NCBI GenBank assembly: GCA_963827155.1
Contig: CAWGZV010000002.1
Location: 2,728,001 to 2,792,000, forward strand
DNA length: 64,000 nt
Source: UTCFX2 sp963827155
GTDB lineage: Bacteria; Chloroflexota; Anaerolineae; Anaerolineales; UBA4823
Direction of reading: 5' to 3'
The notes below the pieces were generated by a model that ran no database searches, was not told the origin of the DNA, and was given only the letters and a program-made list of their open reading frames with translations. Positions 27,916-37,650 of this stretch are shown piece by piece; the stretch's first letter is position 1, and every line of letters begins with the position of its first letter. A program made the position numbers and the translations under genes.

Positions 27916-29101
27916 ACATCTCAACCAGCGACACACACCCAGACGATCCCGAGGGAATGCCAGCAGCCCGACGGAGGCGCGCCCAAAGGCTGCTCGCTCC
28001 GTTAGACATCGACGAGCGAGCCCGCTACCTCGATGAGCTGGCACGGCTGACTGCTCCAACATTCGACTTCTACCTGCTCTCATTGGTAGCCGGAACGCTG
28101 ATCGGTCTGGGTTTGCTGCTGGATACCCCTGCATTTTTGATCCTTGGAGCAGCCCTCGCTCCGCTGATGGCACCTGCCGTTGGAATTCTCTTGGCACGAT
28201 TGTTGGCTCTGTACGTCTTTTTTTCAGCAATGCGGCGGGACTGCTGATTGGCTGCGTGATCGTATTCACGGCGGCCTGGGGCGCCGGAAGGTATGGCGGT
28301 CAGTGGATGGCAGAGACGCAATATTTATCTCAGCTGGACGCGTTAATCTCCTGGCCTAATTTCCTGGTTCTGGCGGTGAGCGCTATTCTCACCACAATCG
28401 CGATTGTTCGAGCGCCAGGAAGGTCTGGTGATTTTATTACGGTCCTTCCGAATTCAGCGCTGGCATATGAGCTTTTCCTCCCGATTGCGGTAGCCGGATT
28501 TGGGCTAGGCAGCGGCATCGAGCACCTTTGGCCGGATGGACTTGTGGTCTTTGTGCTCCATTTATCATGGTGCGCCCTATTGGGTGCGATCACATTGGCA
28601 GTGCTTGGATTGCGGCCATTGACATTGTTTGGCTATACGCTCAGCGGCGCGATCGCTTTGCTCGGAGTGATCCTGCTGGCAGGGCTACTTGGCGCCGGCG
28701 CAGTCATTGGAACTGGGATGGGTTTGCCGACCCCAACACCGTCATTAACCCCGACGCTCACCGCTACAAGCACCCTCACTCCCACACCTGTGCCGCCGAC
28801 CGCCACACTCACGCCTACCTCTACCCCGACAATAACCCTTACGCCAACCCCTACCTACACACTCACCCCCACTCCAATCCTGGTAGAGGTCCGCGCAGAC
28901 GTCGATGAGGGGGCGCGAATCCGGCGAGAACCGAATGGGGAAACAATCGCATTCCTGGCGAACGGCGCTGTGGTGATCCTGCTGCCAGAAACGAAAGAAG
29001 TTGATGGAGAAATGTGGGTGCAAGTGCAGACTTTCGAAGGATTACAAGGCTGGATGGTCGAAAACCTGCTCAGACGCACAACCGCCACCCCGATTCCATG
29101 A
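27912..29101 (+). CDS. DUF389-like membrane protein with Thr-Pro linker and SH3-like C-terminus (one frameshift)
   Basis: The frame changes once in a TTTTTTT run near 28216. Joined length is about 396 residues. The cytosolic N-terminus is followed by hydrophobic segments including LILGAALAPLMAPAVG, the signature of DUF389 (TIGR00341-like) proteins, and helices such as LVLAVSAILTTIAIV. A strongly repetitive Thr/Pro/Leu linker of about 45 residues leads to a C-terminal bacterial SH3-like domain (ADVDEGARIRREPNGE ... EGLQGWMVENLL). DUF389 function is unknown. An SH3b end suggests binding to cell-wall or extracytoplasmic ligands. It overlaps the HAD stop by 4 nt, so the two genes are one unit. 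Confidence 0.72.
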
Positions 29102-29150
29102 AGCAGATAGCTGGAAATTGGTTGGTTAAGGAGATCGGAAAAAGCCGAGA

Positions 29151-29579
29151 TTATGCAGGATCACAGCCAGGCAGAAAACTCGGGGTGAACGCCTGAGGAA
29201 GCAACCCACCGGCGGTCGTTTCGGACACTATTTGCCCCGATTCGTCAGCTATCAGGACTATCGTTTCAAGCCCAAACTCAGCCAAAACCTGTCGGCATGA
29301 TCCGCAAGGTGCTCCACCGTTCTTCGTAACAACAGCCAGGGCATCGAAGCGCCGCTCACCTTCAGACACTGCCTTAAATACTGCTACGCGCTCGGCACAG
29401 ATCGTGACTGGATAGGCGGCATTCTCCACATTGATCCCATCGTAGATCTTGCCGGAAGCGGTCAGTAATGCCGCCCCCACCTGGTAATTCGAATACGGCA
29501 CATACGCCCATCTGCGCGCCTCAACAGCAGTTTGGATCAATTTTTCACGGAGCTCATCGGTCAACTTCATATTCACCAT
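29151..29579 (-). CDS. cdd: Cytidine deaminase
   Basis: About 142 residues. Zinc and catalytic motifs are ENAAYPVTICAERVAVFKA (TxCAERxA, with the catalytic Glu) and APCGSCRQVLAEF (PCxxC). The SNYQVGAALLTASGKIYDG segment is typical of homotetrameric Cdd. It deaminates cytidine/deoxycytidine to uridine in pyrimidine salvage, and the nucleoside-type importer nearby fits that role. The start at 29579 is 6 nt after GGAGG and overlaps the upstream CBS gene by 26 nt. Confidence 0.93.
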   Translation of the reverse strand: MVNMKLTDELREKLIQTAVEARRWAYVPYSNYQVGAALLTASGKIYDGINVENAAYPVTICAERVAVFKAVSEGERRFDALAVVTKNGGAPCGSCRQVLAEFGLETIVLIADESGQIVSETTAGGLLPQAFTPSFLPGCDPA

Positions 29580-30840
29580 CATCTTCCTCCGAAACAGGAG
29601 GCTCTTTGCGTGCGCTTACTTTCTTGATGCGCCTCCCGCTTACCTGCTCAACTGTCAATACCAGGTTGGAGACTCTGACCTCTTCACCGGTGGTTGGGAC
29701 ATGACCAAGACGATGATAGATAAATCCTCCCAGCGTATCCGCTTCGTCATCCGGTAAATTGGCATGCAATAATTCGTTAATATCATCCAAAGTTACCCGC
29801 CCGAGGAAGATATAGCTTCCATCTGACAGTTTTTGATAAGGAGCTTCTTCGGCGACGTCGTATTCGTCCTGGATCTCGCCGAAAATTTCCTCGACAATAT
29901 CTTCCAAGGTGACTAATCCTGCCACGCCACCATATTCATCGACGACGATTGCCATATGAATGCGCTTACTCTGCATCTCGGCCAGCAGAGCATCCACTTT
30001 CTTTGCTTCCGGGACAAAATACGCCGGTCGCAGCAATCCACGCAGAGAAGCCTGATCGAGATCTTCCCGCCAGGCACGAAGCAGCTCTTTCGCATAGAGC
30101 AATCCAAGAGCGTTGTCGATATTCTCTTCAAAGACCGGCACGCGTGAATGGCCTGATTGAAGCAGTGCATCCACTGCCTGGGGAAGGGGAGTGCTGACAT
30201 CCAACGCCTGGATGTCGATGCGAGGGACCATAATCTCGCGAGCAATCGTATCTCCCAACTCAAACACTGAATAGATCATCCGCCTTTCACCGAGCTCAAG
30301 GACGCCATCTTCTTGACCGGCATCGACAAGAGATTTGAGCTCATCCTCGGTAACTGCGCCAGACAGCGAATTGCCGCTTTCGTCAGGATTTTTTGAGATC
30401 GAGAGCGGTGCGATTAGAACCGCCAAGCCTGTCATCCAGAAGCGAGTGAAACCCGTCAGCCGAATTGCCCAGGTTTCCGGGCTGCGCATGACGCTGCGTT
30501 CAACCAACCATTCAAACCAAAATAATGTGAGCGAAAGGAGGATGAGAGTAAGCACAGCCCACAACAGCGGCCGATCAAGCGGCAACCCGAGCAGCAGGTA
30601 GAGCCCCAGTCCAGAAAGTGCAAATCGGAGTGCAACCAAAAGCAGGTTTAGGCTCAGGCGCACCCGCGGCAGCTCCGGAAGCAGCGCGAGTGTTTTCGAT
30701 AGACTGCTTCCAGCCGGCTCACGCTGACCCAACAGTCGGGCATGTGAAAGCTGCTGGAAACTCATCCTGGCGGCGACCGCTGCCAGGTCAATCACCAGCA
30801 AGATTATCCAAATCAGCAAGATCCAGAAGGTACTATTCAC
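29554..30840 (-). CDS. CNNM/CorC-type CBS-domain membrane protein
   Basis: A 428-residue protein. An N-terminal DUF21-like membrane domain (several helices to ~residue 150) is followed by a CBS pair (REIMVPRIDIQALD, then AIVVDEYGGVAGLVTLEDI) and a C-terminal CorC_HlyC domain (ADTLGGFIYHRLGHVP). This family was called TlyC/hemolysin, and members are linked to Mg/Co efflux. It starts with GTG inside the glmU stop (GTGA overlap of 4 nt) and is followed directly by cdd, forming a glmU-CBS-cdd operon. Confidence 0.9.
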   Translation of the reverse strand: MNSTFWILLIWIILLVIDLAAVAARMSFQQLSHARLLGQREPAGSSLSKTLALLPELPRVRLSLNLLLVALRFALSGLGLYLLLGLPLDRPLLWAVLTLILLSLTLFWFEWLVERSVMRSPETWAIRLTGFTRFWMTGLAVLIAPLSISKNPDESGNSLSGAVTEDELKSLVDAGQEDGVLELGERRMIYSVFELGDTIAREIMVPRIDIQALDVSTPLPQAVDALLQSGHSRVPVFEENIDNALGLLYAKELLRAWREDLDQASLRGLLRPAYFVPEAKKVDALLAEMQSKRIHMAIVVDEYGGVAGLVTLEDIVEEIFGEIQDEYDVAEEAPYQKLSDGSYIFLGRVTLDDINELLHANLPDDEADTLGGFIYHRLGHVPTTGEEVRVSNLVLTVEQVSGRRIKKVSARKEPPVSEEDDGEYEVDR

Positions 30841-32189
30841 GGTGATTTTTTAAGCTTACGGATCGAGCGAGCCGGAACACCTACCGCCAGGGTATCTGGA
30901 GGAATATCTTTGGTAACCACCGAACCAGCGCCGGTGCGGGCACCTTCGCCAATCTTGACTGGGGCAACCAGCATCGTATCGCTTCCAATGAAAACCCCAG
31001 ATCCGATCTCGGTCGCATTTTTCTTTTCCCCATCAAAATTGCAGGTGACCGTGCCTGCCCCAATATTGACATCCGAGCCAATTTGGGCATCGCCGATATA
31101 AGAGAAGTGACCCATTTTAGTACCAGGTCCCAGATATGAGTTTTTAACTTCCCCAAAATTTCCGAGATGGGCGCCGGCAGCAAGATGGGCACCGCTGCGC
31201 AAGTGTGAAAAGGGTCCGATTTCCACGTCTTCCTCGACCTGTGCGCTTTCTAAAACCGAGGCAAAAACCCTGCAGCGATCTCCGACCTGGCTTTCGGTGA
31301 TAAAGGCATCTGGTCCAATGGTGCAGTGGGCGCCAATTTGGGTGCCTTTTAGGAGGTAAGACCCCGGCCAAATTACTGAATCTGTCCCAATGCGAACATC
31401 TGCCTCAATGTAAGTACGCGAGGGATCTTTGATCGTCACACCAGATAGCATCCAAGAGCGAATAATCCGCTCACGCAAGACCGCCTCCGCTTCCGCGAGA
31501 TGTTGGAGAGTATTTACGCCAATTCCTTCTGCGGGATCATCTGCCGGAAGCGCCTGGACACGCAAACCTTCTGCTACCGCAATCCCGATCAGGTCTGTAA
31601 GGTAGTATTCCCCTTTTGGCGAGACCGAGATGCGTTTTAAAGCAGCCCACAGCCAACTGCTCGGGAAACAATACACACCGGGATTTAATTCTCGAACAGC
31701 AAGCTGCTCTGGGGTCGCGTCTGCTTCTTCAATGATGGCAACTACCTCTCCGTCATTGCCCCGGATTACCCGACCGAAGCCGCGAGGCTCGCCACCAACC
31801 AGAGTGAGCATCGTAATACCTTGTGGATGGTCGGACTGCGCCTCCACAATTTTGTGTATGGTCCCAGGTGTCAGGAGCGGCATATCTCCATAGGTCACCA
31901 GGATCAGATCGGTCTTACCCCTTAACAGCGGCTCCGCCATCTGAAGGGCATGGGCTGTGCCCAACTGAAGTTCCTGAACTGCAAAATCCGCCCTGCCGCC
32001 AATCGCCTGACGGATCTGACTGGCACTATGCCCAACAATGATCACGGGTCTGGCAGCCGCTTCTTGCTGCACCGCATCGATAGCATACTCCAGCATCGGC
32101 TTCCCCAGGATGGGGTGAAGGACCTTGGGAAGGTCAGACCGCATTCGGGTGCCCTGTCCTGCTGCCAGAATTACTGCTCGTACTACCAT
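30837..32189 (-). CDS. glmU: Bifunctional UDP-GlcNAc pyrophosphorylase / glucosamine-1-P acetyltransferase
   Basis: About 450 residues. The N-terminal uridylyltransferase has VILAAGQGTRMRSDLPKVLH and YGDMPLL. The C-terminal left-handed beta-helix shows hexapeptide repeats, with NSYLGPGTKMGHFSYIGD, VNIGAGTVTCNFDG and SVVTKDIPPDTLAVGVPA. It makes UDP-GlcNAc for peptidoglycan and surface polymers. The start at 32189 is chosen because GGGGAG lies 9 nt upstream. An ATG 9 nt earlier is less likely. It follows the tRNA-Gln terminator. Confidence 0.96.
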   Translation of the reverse strand: MVVRAVILAAGQGTRMRSDLPKVLHPILGKPMLEYAIDAVQQEAAARPVIIVGHSASQIRQAIGGRADFAVQELQLGTAHALQMAEPLLRGKTDLILVTYGDMPLLTPGTIHKIVEAQSDHPQGITMLTLVGGEPRGFGRVIRGNDGEVVAIIEEADATPEQLAVRELNPGVYCFPSSWLWAALKRISVSPKGEYYLTDLIGIAVAEGLRVQALPADDPAEGIGVNTLQHLAEAEAVLRERIIRSWMLSGVTIKDPSRTYIEADVRIGTDSVIWPGSYLLKGTQIGAHCTIGPDAFITESQVGDRCRVFASVLESAQVEEDVEIGPFSHLRSGAHLAAGAHLGNFGEVKNSYLGPGTKMGHFSYIGDAQIGSDVNIGAGTVTCNFDGEKKNATEIGSGVFIGSDTMLVAPVKIGEGARTGAGSVVTKDIPPDTLAVGVPARSIRKLKKSP

Positions 32190-32208
32190 GCTTAACAACT
32201 CCCCAGCG

Positions 32209-32257
32209 ATAAAAAAACGAGCATCACATCCAATCTCTCAGACATGTGAAGCTCGTT
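32209..32257 (-). terminator. Intrinsic terminator after tRNA-Gln
   Basis: On the minus strand AACGAGCTTCACAT (32257-32244) pairs with ATGTGATGCTCGTT (32229-32216), one mismatched pair in 14, followed by a run of T. It separates tRNA-Gln from glmU. Confidence 0.88.
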
Positions 32258-32282
32258 CTGCCGCTTTTTAATAAGCTGAGAC

Positions 32283-32357
32283 TGGCTGGGGCGCCCGGAT
32301 TTCGAACCAGGATATACGGATCCAAAGTCCGCTGTGCTACCGTTGCACCACGCCCCA
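32283..32357 (-). tRNA. tRNA-Gln (TTG)
   Basis: 75 nt with CCA encoded. Acceptor TGGGGCG pairs with CGCCCCA. The anticodon loop ACTTTGGAT gives TTG, and the T arm GGTTCGAAATCC is present. A TAAAAT -10 lies about 50 nt upstream with TTGCCA 18 nt before it. Confidence 0.95.
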
Positions 32358-32546
32358 ATCACAAAATCCATTCTGCTCCAGCTGAACCGCCGGTAAGCAA
32401 GTGAACGGAATTTTATCATAGTCCGCAAAGGAGTGGCAATACCCGCGAGACAAGTGGAAACTGAACTGCTGATGTGATCGGAGCAAAACTCAGGGCGTTT
32501 AACGGCGACGCCAGACACACTGCGCCTGGCTCAAGACACCGGACGA

Positions 32547-33563
32547 TCAAGCGGGGATTTTAATGCACGCGACTTGATGTCCTGGAATGACTTCCAGTAG
32601 TGGGGGTTCTACTTGCGAGCAGCCGCTGGTCGCTACCGGGCAGCGGGGATGAAAACGGCAGCCAGAAGGCGGATCCATTGGGCTGGGTACATCCCCCTGG
32701 AGGATGATCCTATCCCGGCGAAGAGCCGGATCTGGAATTGGAATTGCAGACATTAATGCCTGGGTGTATGGATGCATAGGTTGGCTGAAAAGCTGATCTC
32801 GGTCTGCCAGCTCAACAATCTTGCCGAGGTACATCACGGCGACACGGTCGGAGATATGCTCAACAACGCTCAGGTTGTGGGCAATGAAAAGAAAAGTTAA
32901 GTGATATTCGCTTTGCAGGTCTTTAAGAAGGTTCAATACTTGAGATTGGATTGAAACATCCAGCGCTGAGATCGGCTCATCCGCAACGATAAATTTTGGC
33001 TGCAGCGCCAGGGCTCTGGCAATCCCGATCCGCTGACGCTGACCGCCAGAAAACTCATGCGGATAACGCCTGGCATGATATGACTTAAGCCCCACTTTTT
33101 TCAGCATATCCATCACAACTGCCTGTTGGTCTTTACCAGTCCCGATTTTGTGAATACGCAATCCTTCAGCGATAGATTCCCCAATCGGCAAGCGTGGATC
33201 CAGTGAGGCATAAGGATCTTGAAAGATGATTTGCATATCACGCCGCACCGCTTTCAGGGCGCGGCCGCGAAGCTTTAAGATGTCTGCGCCATTAAACATG
33301 ATCTGACCAGAGGTTGGCTCGATCAGGCGGAGCATAGTACGACCAACGGTCGTTTTTCCACATCCAGATTCGCCGACCAGGCCAAGCGTTTCACCGGTCA
33401 TCACCTCCAGGCTAACTTGATCGACTGCTTTTACTTCGGCAATCGTGCGCTGCAGCAGCCCGCCACGTACAGGGAAATACTTCACCAAGTCACGCACCTG
33501 GACCATCGCTTTACGACCATTTTTTTGAGAATTCGACACGCCAACTGCTGGCTTATCCACCAT
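32547..33563 (-). CDS. Oligopeptide/dipeptide ABC transporter ATPase (OppF/DppF type)
   Basis: An ATPase of about 338 residues with GESGCGKTTVGRTML (Walker A), FSGGQRQRIGIARALALQP (signature) and IVADEPISALDVSIQSQ (Walker B). The C-terminal oligo_HPY domain (PSGCRFHPRCP) is typical of peptide importers. The N-terminus LVKYFPVRGG is the usual OppF opening. The start at 33563 follows AAAGGAC. It is downstream of an OppD-type gene and together they form a heterodimeric ATPase. No permease genes are adjacent. The permeases of the neighbouring set at 38.4-40.6 kb may serve. Confidence 0.92.
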   Translation of the reverse strand: MVDKPAVGVSNSQKNGRKAMVQVRDLVKYFPVRGGLLQRTIAEVKAVDQVSLEVMTGETLGLVGESGCGKTTVGRTMLRLIEPTSGQIMFNGADILKLRGRALKAVRRDMQIIFQDPYASLDPRLPIGESIAEGLRIHKIGTGKDQQAVVMDMLKKVGLKSYHARRYPHEFSGGQRQRIGIARALALQPKFIVADEPISALDVSIQSQVLNLLKDLQSEYHLTFLFIAHNLSVVEHISDRVAVMYLGKIVELADRDQLFSQPMHPYTQALMSAIPIPDPALRRDRIILQGDVPSPMDPPSGCRFHPRCPVATSGCSQVEPPLLEVIPGHQVACIKIPA

Positions 33564-33602
33564 AATTGTCCTTTGATTTTGCATTTAAAAATTTTATTAA
33601 GC

Positions 33603-34637
33603 TCACAATGGAGCTTGAAAGCCTTCGGAGCTGAGGTAGAGCCAGCAACGGACGGCATGTCCTTCCCGAGTCTCTACTAAATCCGGCTCTTTATTCTCAC
33701 ATATTTGAAGGTTGAAGGCTTCACGCTGTCTGCAGCGAGGCGCAAATTTACAGCCTGGAGGCAGGTCGATCAAATTTGGGACCGAGCCAGGAATCACCTC
33801 CAGCCGGTCTTTAACTTTACCCAAAACCGGGATGGAGGCGATTAGACCTAATGTATACGGATGAAGGGGTCGATCAAACAAGGTTTTTACGGCGGTTTGT
33901 TCGACAATCCTGCCGGCATACATCACGGCGACTGAATTGGCGGTTTCTGCGATCACGCCCAGGTCATGGGTGATTAAGATCACAGCGGTATGCAGTTCGT
34001 TACGCATTGCGCGGATTAAATCTAATATTTGAGCCTGGATTGTGACATCCAGGGCGGTGGTTGGTTCATCGGCAATCAATACATCGGGATTTAATGCCAG
34101 TGCCATGGCGATCATCACGCGCTGTGACTGTCCACCTGAAAGCTGGTGGGGGTAGGCGTGGGCTTTTTGATCCGCATCGGGGATGCCGACAAGCTTGAGG
34201 AGCTCAATCGTCCGTTCCCAAGAAGACCCATTTCGGCGTTTGCGATGGATCTTCAAAACTTCCTCGATTTGATCACCAATCTTAAATACGGGGTTAAGGC
34301 TGCTCTGGGGCTGTTGGAAAATCATCGAAATCCGGTTGCCTCGGATCTCGGTCATTTGCTGCTCAGTCAGACCCATCAATTCCTCACCCTGGAAGCGGAT
34401 TGAGCCGGAAATAATTTTCCCGGGCGGACTGATCAGCCGCATGATCGAAAGTGAAGTCACACTTTTCCCACAGCCGGATTTACCGACCAAACCAAGGATT
34501 TCACCTTTACCGATGGTGAAATCCACGCCATCGACTGCTTTCACGGTCCCTGATTCTGTGTAAAAATAGGTTTTCAAACCTTCAACAGTCAGGATATTTT
34601 GATCTGAGGATTTTAAGAACGGGTCGATTTTCTTCAT
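33603..34637 (-). CDS. Oligopeptide/dipeptide ABC transporter ATPase (OppD/DppD type)
   Basis: About 344 residues with VGKSGCGKSVTSLSIM (Walker A), LSGGQSQRVMIAMALALNP (signature) and LIADEPTTALDVTIQAQ (Walker B), plus the oligo_HPY tail (PPGCKFAPRCRQRE). Lys replaces the more usual Glu in the P-loop GKSGCGKS. It lies between the binding-protein gene and the OppF-type gene. The start is taken at 34637 (MKKIDPFL), with GGATGG just upstream. A TTG 18 nt earlier is possible. Confidence 0.92.
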   Translation of the reverse strand: MKKIDPFLKSSDQNILTVEGLKTYFYTESGTVKAVDGVDFTIGKGEILGLVGKSGCGKSVTSLSIMRLISPPGKIISGSIRFQGEELMGLTEQQMTEIRGNRISMIFQQPQSSLNPVFKIGDQIEEVLKIHRKRRNGSSWERTIELLKLVGIPDADQKAHAYPHQLSGGQSQRVMIAMALALNPDVLIADEPTTALDVTIQAQILDLIRAMRNELHTAVILITHDLGVIAETANSVAVMYAGRIVEQTAVKTLFDRPLHPYTLGLIASIPVLGKVKDRLEVIPGSVPNLIDLPPGCKFAPRCRQREAFNLQICENKEPDLVETREGHAVRCWLYLSSEGFQAPL

Positions 34638-34737
34638 CAATCCATCCAATATCAAGTGTTATATCATCAAGAATACTGATGGATCTTGCTTGAAGTTCAT
34701 CGATCTGGCAAAGATCACAGGATTACGTCGAAATCCG

Positions 34738-36686
34738 CTAAGGAGCGCAGGTTTCACCGTAATCAAAGTTTTCTAGATTCCAAAGCGCACTGTCAGCCGA
34801 CGGCTCAAGTGCGGCCCCACATAGATCCGGTCGTTGGGCAGCGATCTTCAGATGCATGTAAAGGGGGATGGCGGGAAGCTCCTCAGCGAAGATTGATTGG
34901 GCAAGGAAATGAGCTGCCTGGTACTCCGGTTTTTCGGGCATTGTTGAAACTGCTCTCTGGCAGGCAAGGTCAAAATTCGAACTGCTGTAACCGCTCGGAT
35001 TTGACCCGCCCCAACCTTTCGGGTACTCAGGATAAGGGCCAGGGATCTCCTGGGTAGTATAAAGGAAGCACGGAGGCTGCCAGGCACCCATCCAACCGAA
35101 CTGCGCCAATGAAAAATTCCTTCCAAAGATCAAGCCGTCCGTCCCGCTGGTGAAAAGCTGCTCTTCGGAGATTGGATTTGGAATCAAGCCAATCCCGCAT
35201 TCTTCAAGCGATGCCTTCACCATATCGGCGACCTGGCGATTTATTGGCTGGTCGCTGGTCAAGAAAGTAAGCTCGAAAAGGGTGCCGTCCGGGAGGCTGG
35301 CGACTCCCTGGGAGCGGCGAGGAGTAACAGGATTTCCATCGTCATCGCGCCATCCTGCAGTTTCCAAAAGCTGAGCCGCAGTGTTTGGGTCGAAGGGATA
35401 ACGCTTAATATCCGGATTCGACATTGGATGGTCTGGAGAGACGTAGCTATCTGGGATGCGAGTCAGCCCACCAAACAGCTGATCGGCGATCTTCTGGCGA
35501 TCAATGCAAAGCGCGAATGCCTGCCGAACCTCTTTCAGCTGAAAAAATGGCGGCAGCTCGGGATTTAAGGAAGCAATCCCAAAATCGATATGCTCCCAAG
35601 CAGTACTTTCTGCCTGGAGAATTTTCAATTTCCCGCCGCTCTGAGCTTCTGAGAGCTGGGCGGTTTGTCCTTTAAATCATTCGTTTCATCCAGATAATCA
35701 CATTCTCCAGCCAGAAGCGCGGCGACTGCCTGCTGTGGATCTGGGGTAAAGCGGAAGACCAAACGCTCAAAATGCGGCAGACCCTCGATCCCACGGAAAT
35801 AGGCAGGATTGCGAATGAGTGAGATATGATCTCCAGCAGTCCACTCTTCAATAATATACGGGCCCCATCCAATGGGTTCACGGCTTGAACTTTCTGCAGT
35901 CAATAGATCCTGCGGCGTGATGGAACTCCAAGCATGCCTGGGGAGCGGTGTAAAAATCGCGGCTGCATAGCCGGAGTACCTGAAACCGGGAAGCCCACGC
36001 CATTCAACGGTTGTTTCATCGAGGGCAAGATAGGAATTGGTGCGAGCGATCAGGTCGGCACGGAACTGCGGGTAGTAGCTTTTTGCGAGCTCGAAGGAAT
36101 ACTGCGAATCGTCAGCGATCACAGGCTGTCCATCCGACCAGTTAATTCCAGGGCGCAGACGGAAGCGTGCGACCTGCTGGTCGATCTGCACCGTCGCTTC
36201 ACCGCTGTAGGTCGCGGCGCAGGAGAAATCAGCGCAGCCTGATGGCAGGTAAGATACCCCTTCTTTCAGGTTCACCAACATCCCAGAGCTATCTACTATA
36301 GCGGCGCCGGGCTGGACCTCCACCGGCTCAAAGCTCAGATCGCCGGCGGTCTGGGTTGGAATTGGCTCCAGGATTACAGGGACTGCCTCGAAGCCTCTTA
36401 TGTCCAGCGGACCGTCATAGATCGCCTGCCGGATACTTCGGGCCGCCAGGGATGAGTCCCCATAAAGGAATAGCGATGAAGGCTCCTGGCCCATACATAT
36501 TGTGAGCAGGCGTTGAGGAGCCGGACTGGGAGCATCCGTCTCTGCCGCTTGAAGGGGTTGGGTTTCTATTGGGGTTTGGATCGAGACCTGAGATTTTAAT
36601 GGCCGATAATTACATCCGACACAAATCAATAAACCAATAAATGGGGCAAACCAGACCCCGATCTTTGCAATTGCTGTGCTGCGCAT
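34738..36686 (-). CDS. Peptide ABC transporter substrate-binding lipoprotein (SBP_bac_5; one frameshift)
   Basis: The frame shifts once at an AAA run near 35628. Family sequence joins as QKLRAAG then KILQAESTAWEHIDFG. Joined length is about 649 residues. The lipobox LICVGCNYR follows a short hydrophobic signal. The binding-protein body includes LRPGINWSDGQPV (the SBP_bac_5 FHDGxP-type element) and FQLKEVRQAFALCIDRQKI. The start MRSTAIAKIGVW at 36686 is 12 nt after the small upstream gene stop. Together with the two following ATPase genes it is a peptide-uptake set lacking its own permeases. Confidence 0.82.
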
Positions 36687-36697
36687 ATTGAAACAGA

Positions 36698-36982
36698 TTA
36701 CTGGACTAATTTCTGCTGCGATACAAGATGAAATGACCAACTCATGGATTGGGCAAAAGGTTCGATAAGCTGCCAGTGCCGCTGCGCATAAAGCTGTTCA
36801 CCGGGCGACGACCAGCGATTAGAATAGGTCGAAAAGAAACGCGAGATTGGGGTTGGGTCTTCGGAAGGAGGGCGGCTTGCTTCTGACAGCAACCTGGCTC
36901 TACCATCCTTCGAGGGGCGATGCCTGGCAGCCCAGTTCTTCAGGAAGCGCTCAATATAGACATCGATAGCGTCACTCATCAT
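36698..36982 (-). CDS. Small protein of unknown function downstream of an ECF sigma factor
   Basis: I do not recognise this protein of about 94 residues (MMSDAIDVYIERFLKNWAAR...). It is basic at the N-terminus, contains no membrane segment, zinc motif or signal peptide, and ends in a polar tail. Its start is 7 nt after the sigma-factor stop and its end 11 nt before the binding-protein start, so it belongs to the same transcript. Position suggests a regulator of the sigma factor, but it does not look like a classical membrane or zinc-binding anti-sigma factor. Coding is supported mainly by tight spacing. Confidence 0.5.
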   Translation of the reverse strand: MMSDAIDVYIERFLKNWAARHRPSKDGRARLLSEASRPPSEDPTPISRFFSTYSNRWSSPGEQLYAQRHWQLIEPFAQSMSWSFHLVSQQKLVQ

Positions 36983-36989
36983 ACACCTG

Positions 36990-37584
36990 CTAGGACCTTT
37001 CAAATCCCAAATCCGGTAAAGTATCGCTTTCTGAGAAATTTCCCAAACCAAGCTCTTGTTTGAGCGCTATTCTGCCGTAATGAAGTCGTGACTTTACTGT
37101 CCCAATCGGAATATCCAGAATCTCACCAATCTCTTGAATCGATAAATCATTCAGATAATATAAAACTACGACAACTCGTTGAGATATGGATAGATGAGAC
37201 ACGGCGCGCTCGAAGACGATCCCAATCATCCTGTCTTTCGACTGCTTCGTGAGTTTGATTCCGGTTAGAACCCACTATCCAGTCGGTAAAATATTCTAAA
37301 GGTCTTTTCCAGCGCCTATCGCGTTTTACCCAGGTATAGGCGAGATTAGTCGTCATTCGATACAGCCAGGGTTGAAGCGGTCGATTTTCGTCAATCCGGT
37401 TGGCAAATCGAAACAACCTGAGAAAGACATCCTGGAGGAGATCATTTGCAGCGTCCTGATCGCCAGTGATCGCTAAAGCAGTGCGGAAAACGAGCTGCTG
37501 ATAACGATCGTATAAGCTCCCTAGCGCTTCGAGGCTGCCTTTTCGCAATTCATGGACTAAATCTTGGTCGCTGGTTGTCAACAT
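36990..37584 (-). CDS. ECF-type RNA polymerase sigma factor (one frameshift)
   Basis: The frame shifts once near 37225. The first part has sigma region 2 (LGSLYDRYQQLVFRTALA, DLLQDVFLRLFRFANRID, LYRMTTNLAYTWVKRDRR). The second has region 4 (LSISQRVVVVLYYLNDLS, EIGEILDIPIGTVKSRLHYG), a normal DNA-binding helix-turn-helix. Joined length is about 197 residues. ECF sigma factors direct transcription of envelope or stress regulons. The start MLTTSDQDLVHEL is used because it opens the family-like region. A GTG 63 nt upstream is an alternative. It sits 66 nt after the c-type cytochrome gene, co-directional. Confidence 0.85.
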
Positions 37585-37650
37585 TGCTCGTTTTCCCGAG
37601 AAACCTTCGCCATTGGATTCGTCTTGATTGTCAAATAAATATACCACTAA

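Noticed and set aside
28200..28260. Programmed ribosomal frameshift in the T7 run of the DUF389-like gene
   Set aside because: Many other genes in the window show comparable one-base shifts at unrelated short runs, so a sequence error is simpler. No stimulatory hairpin or conserved slippery site was evident.
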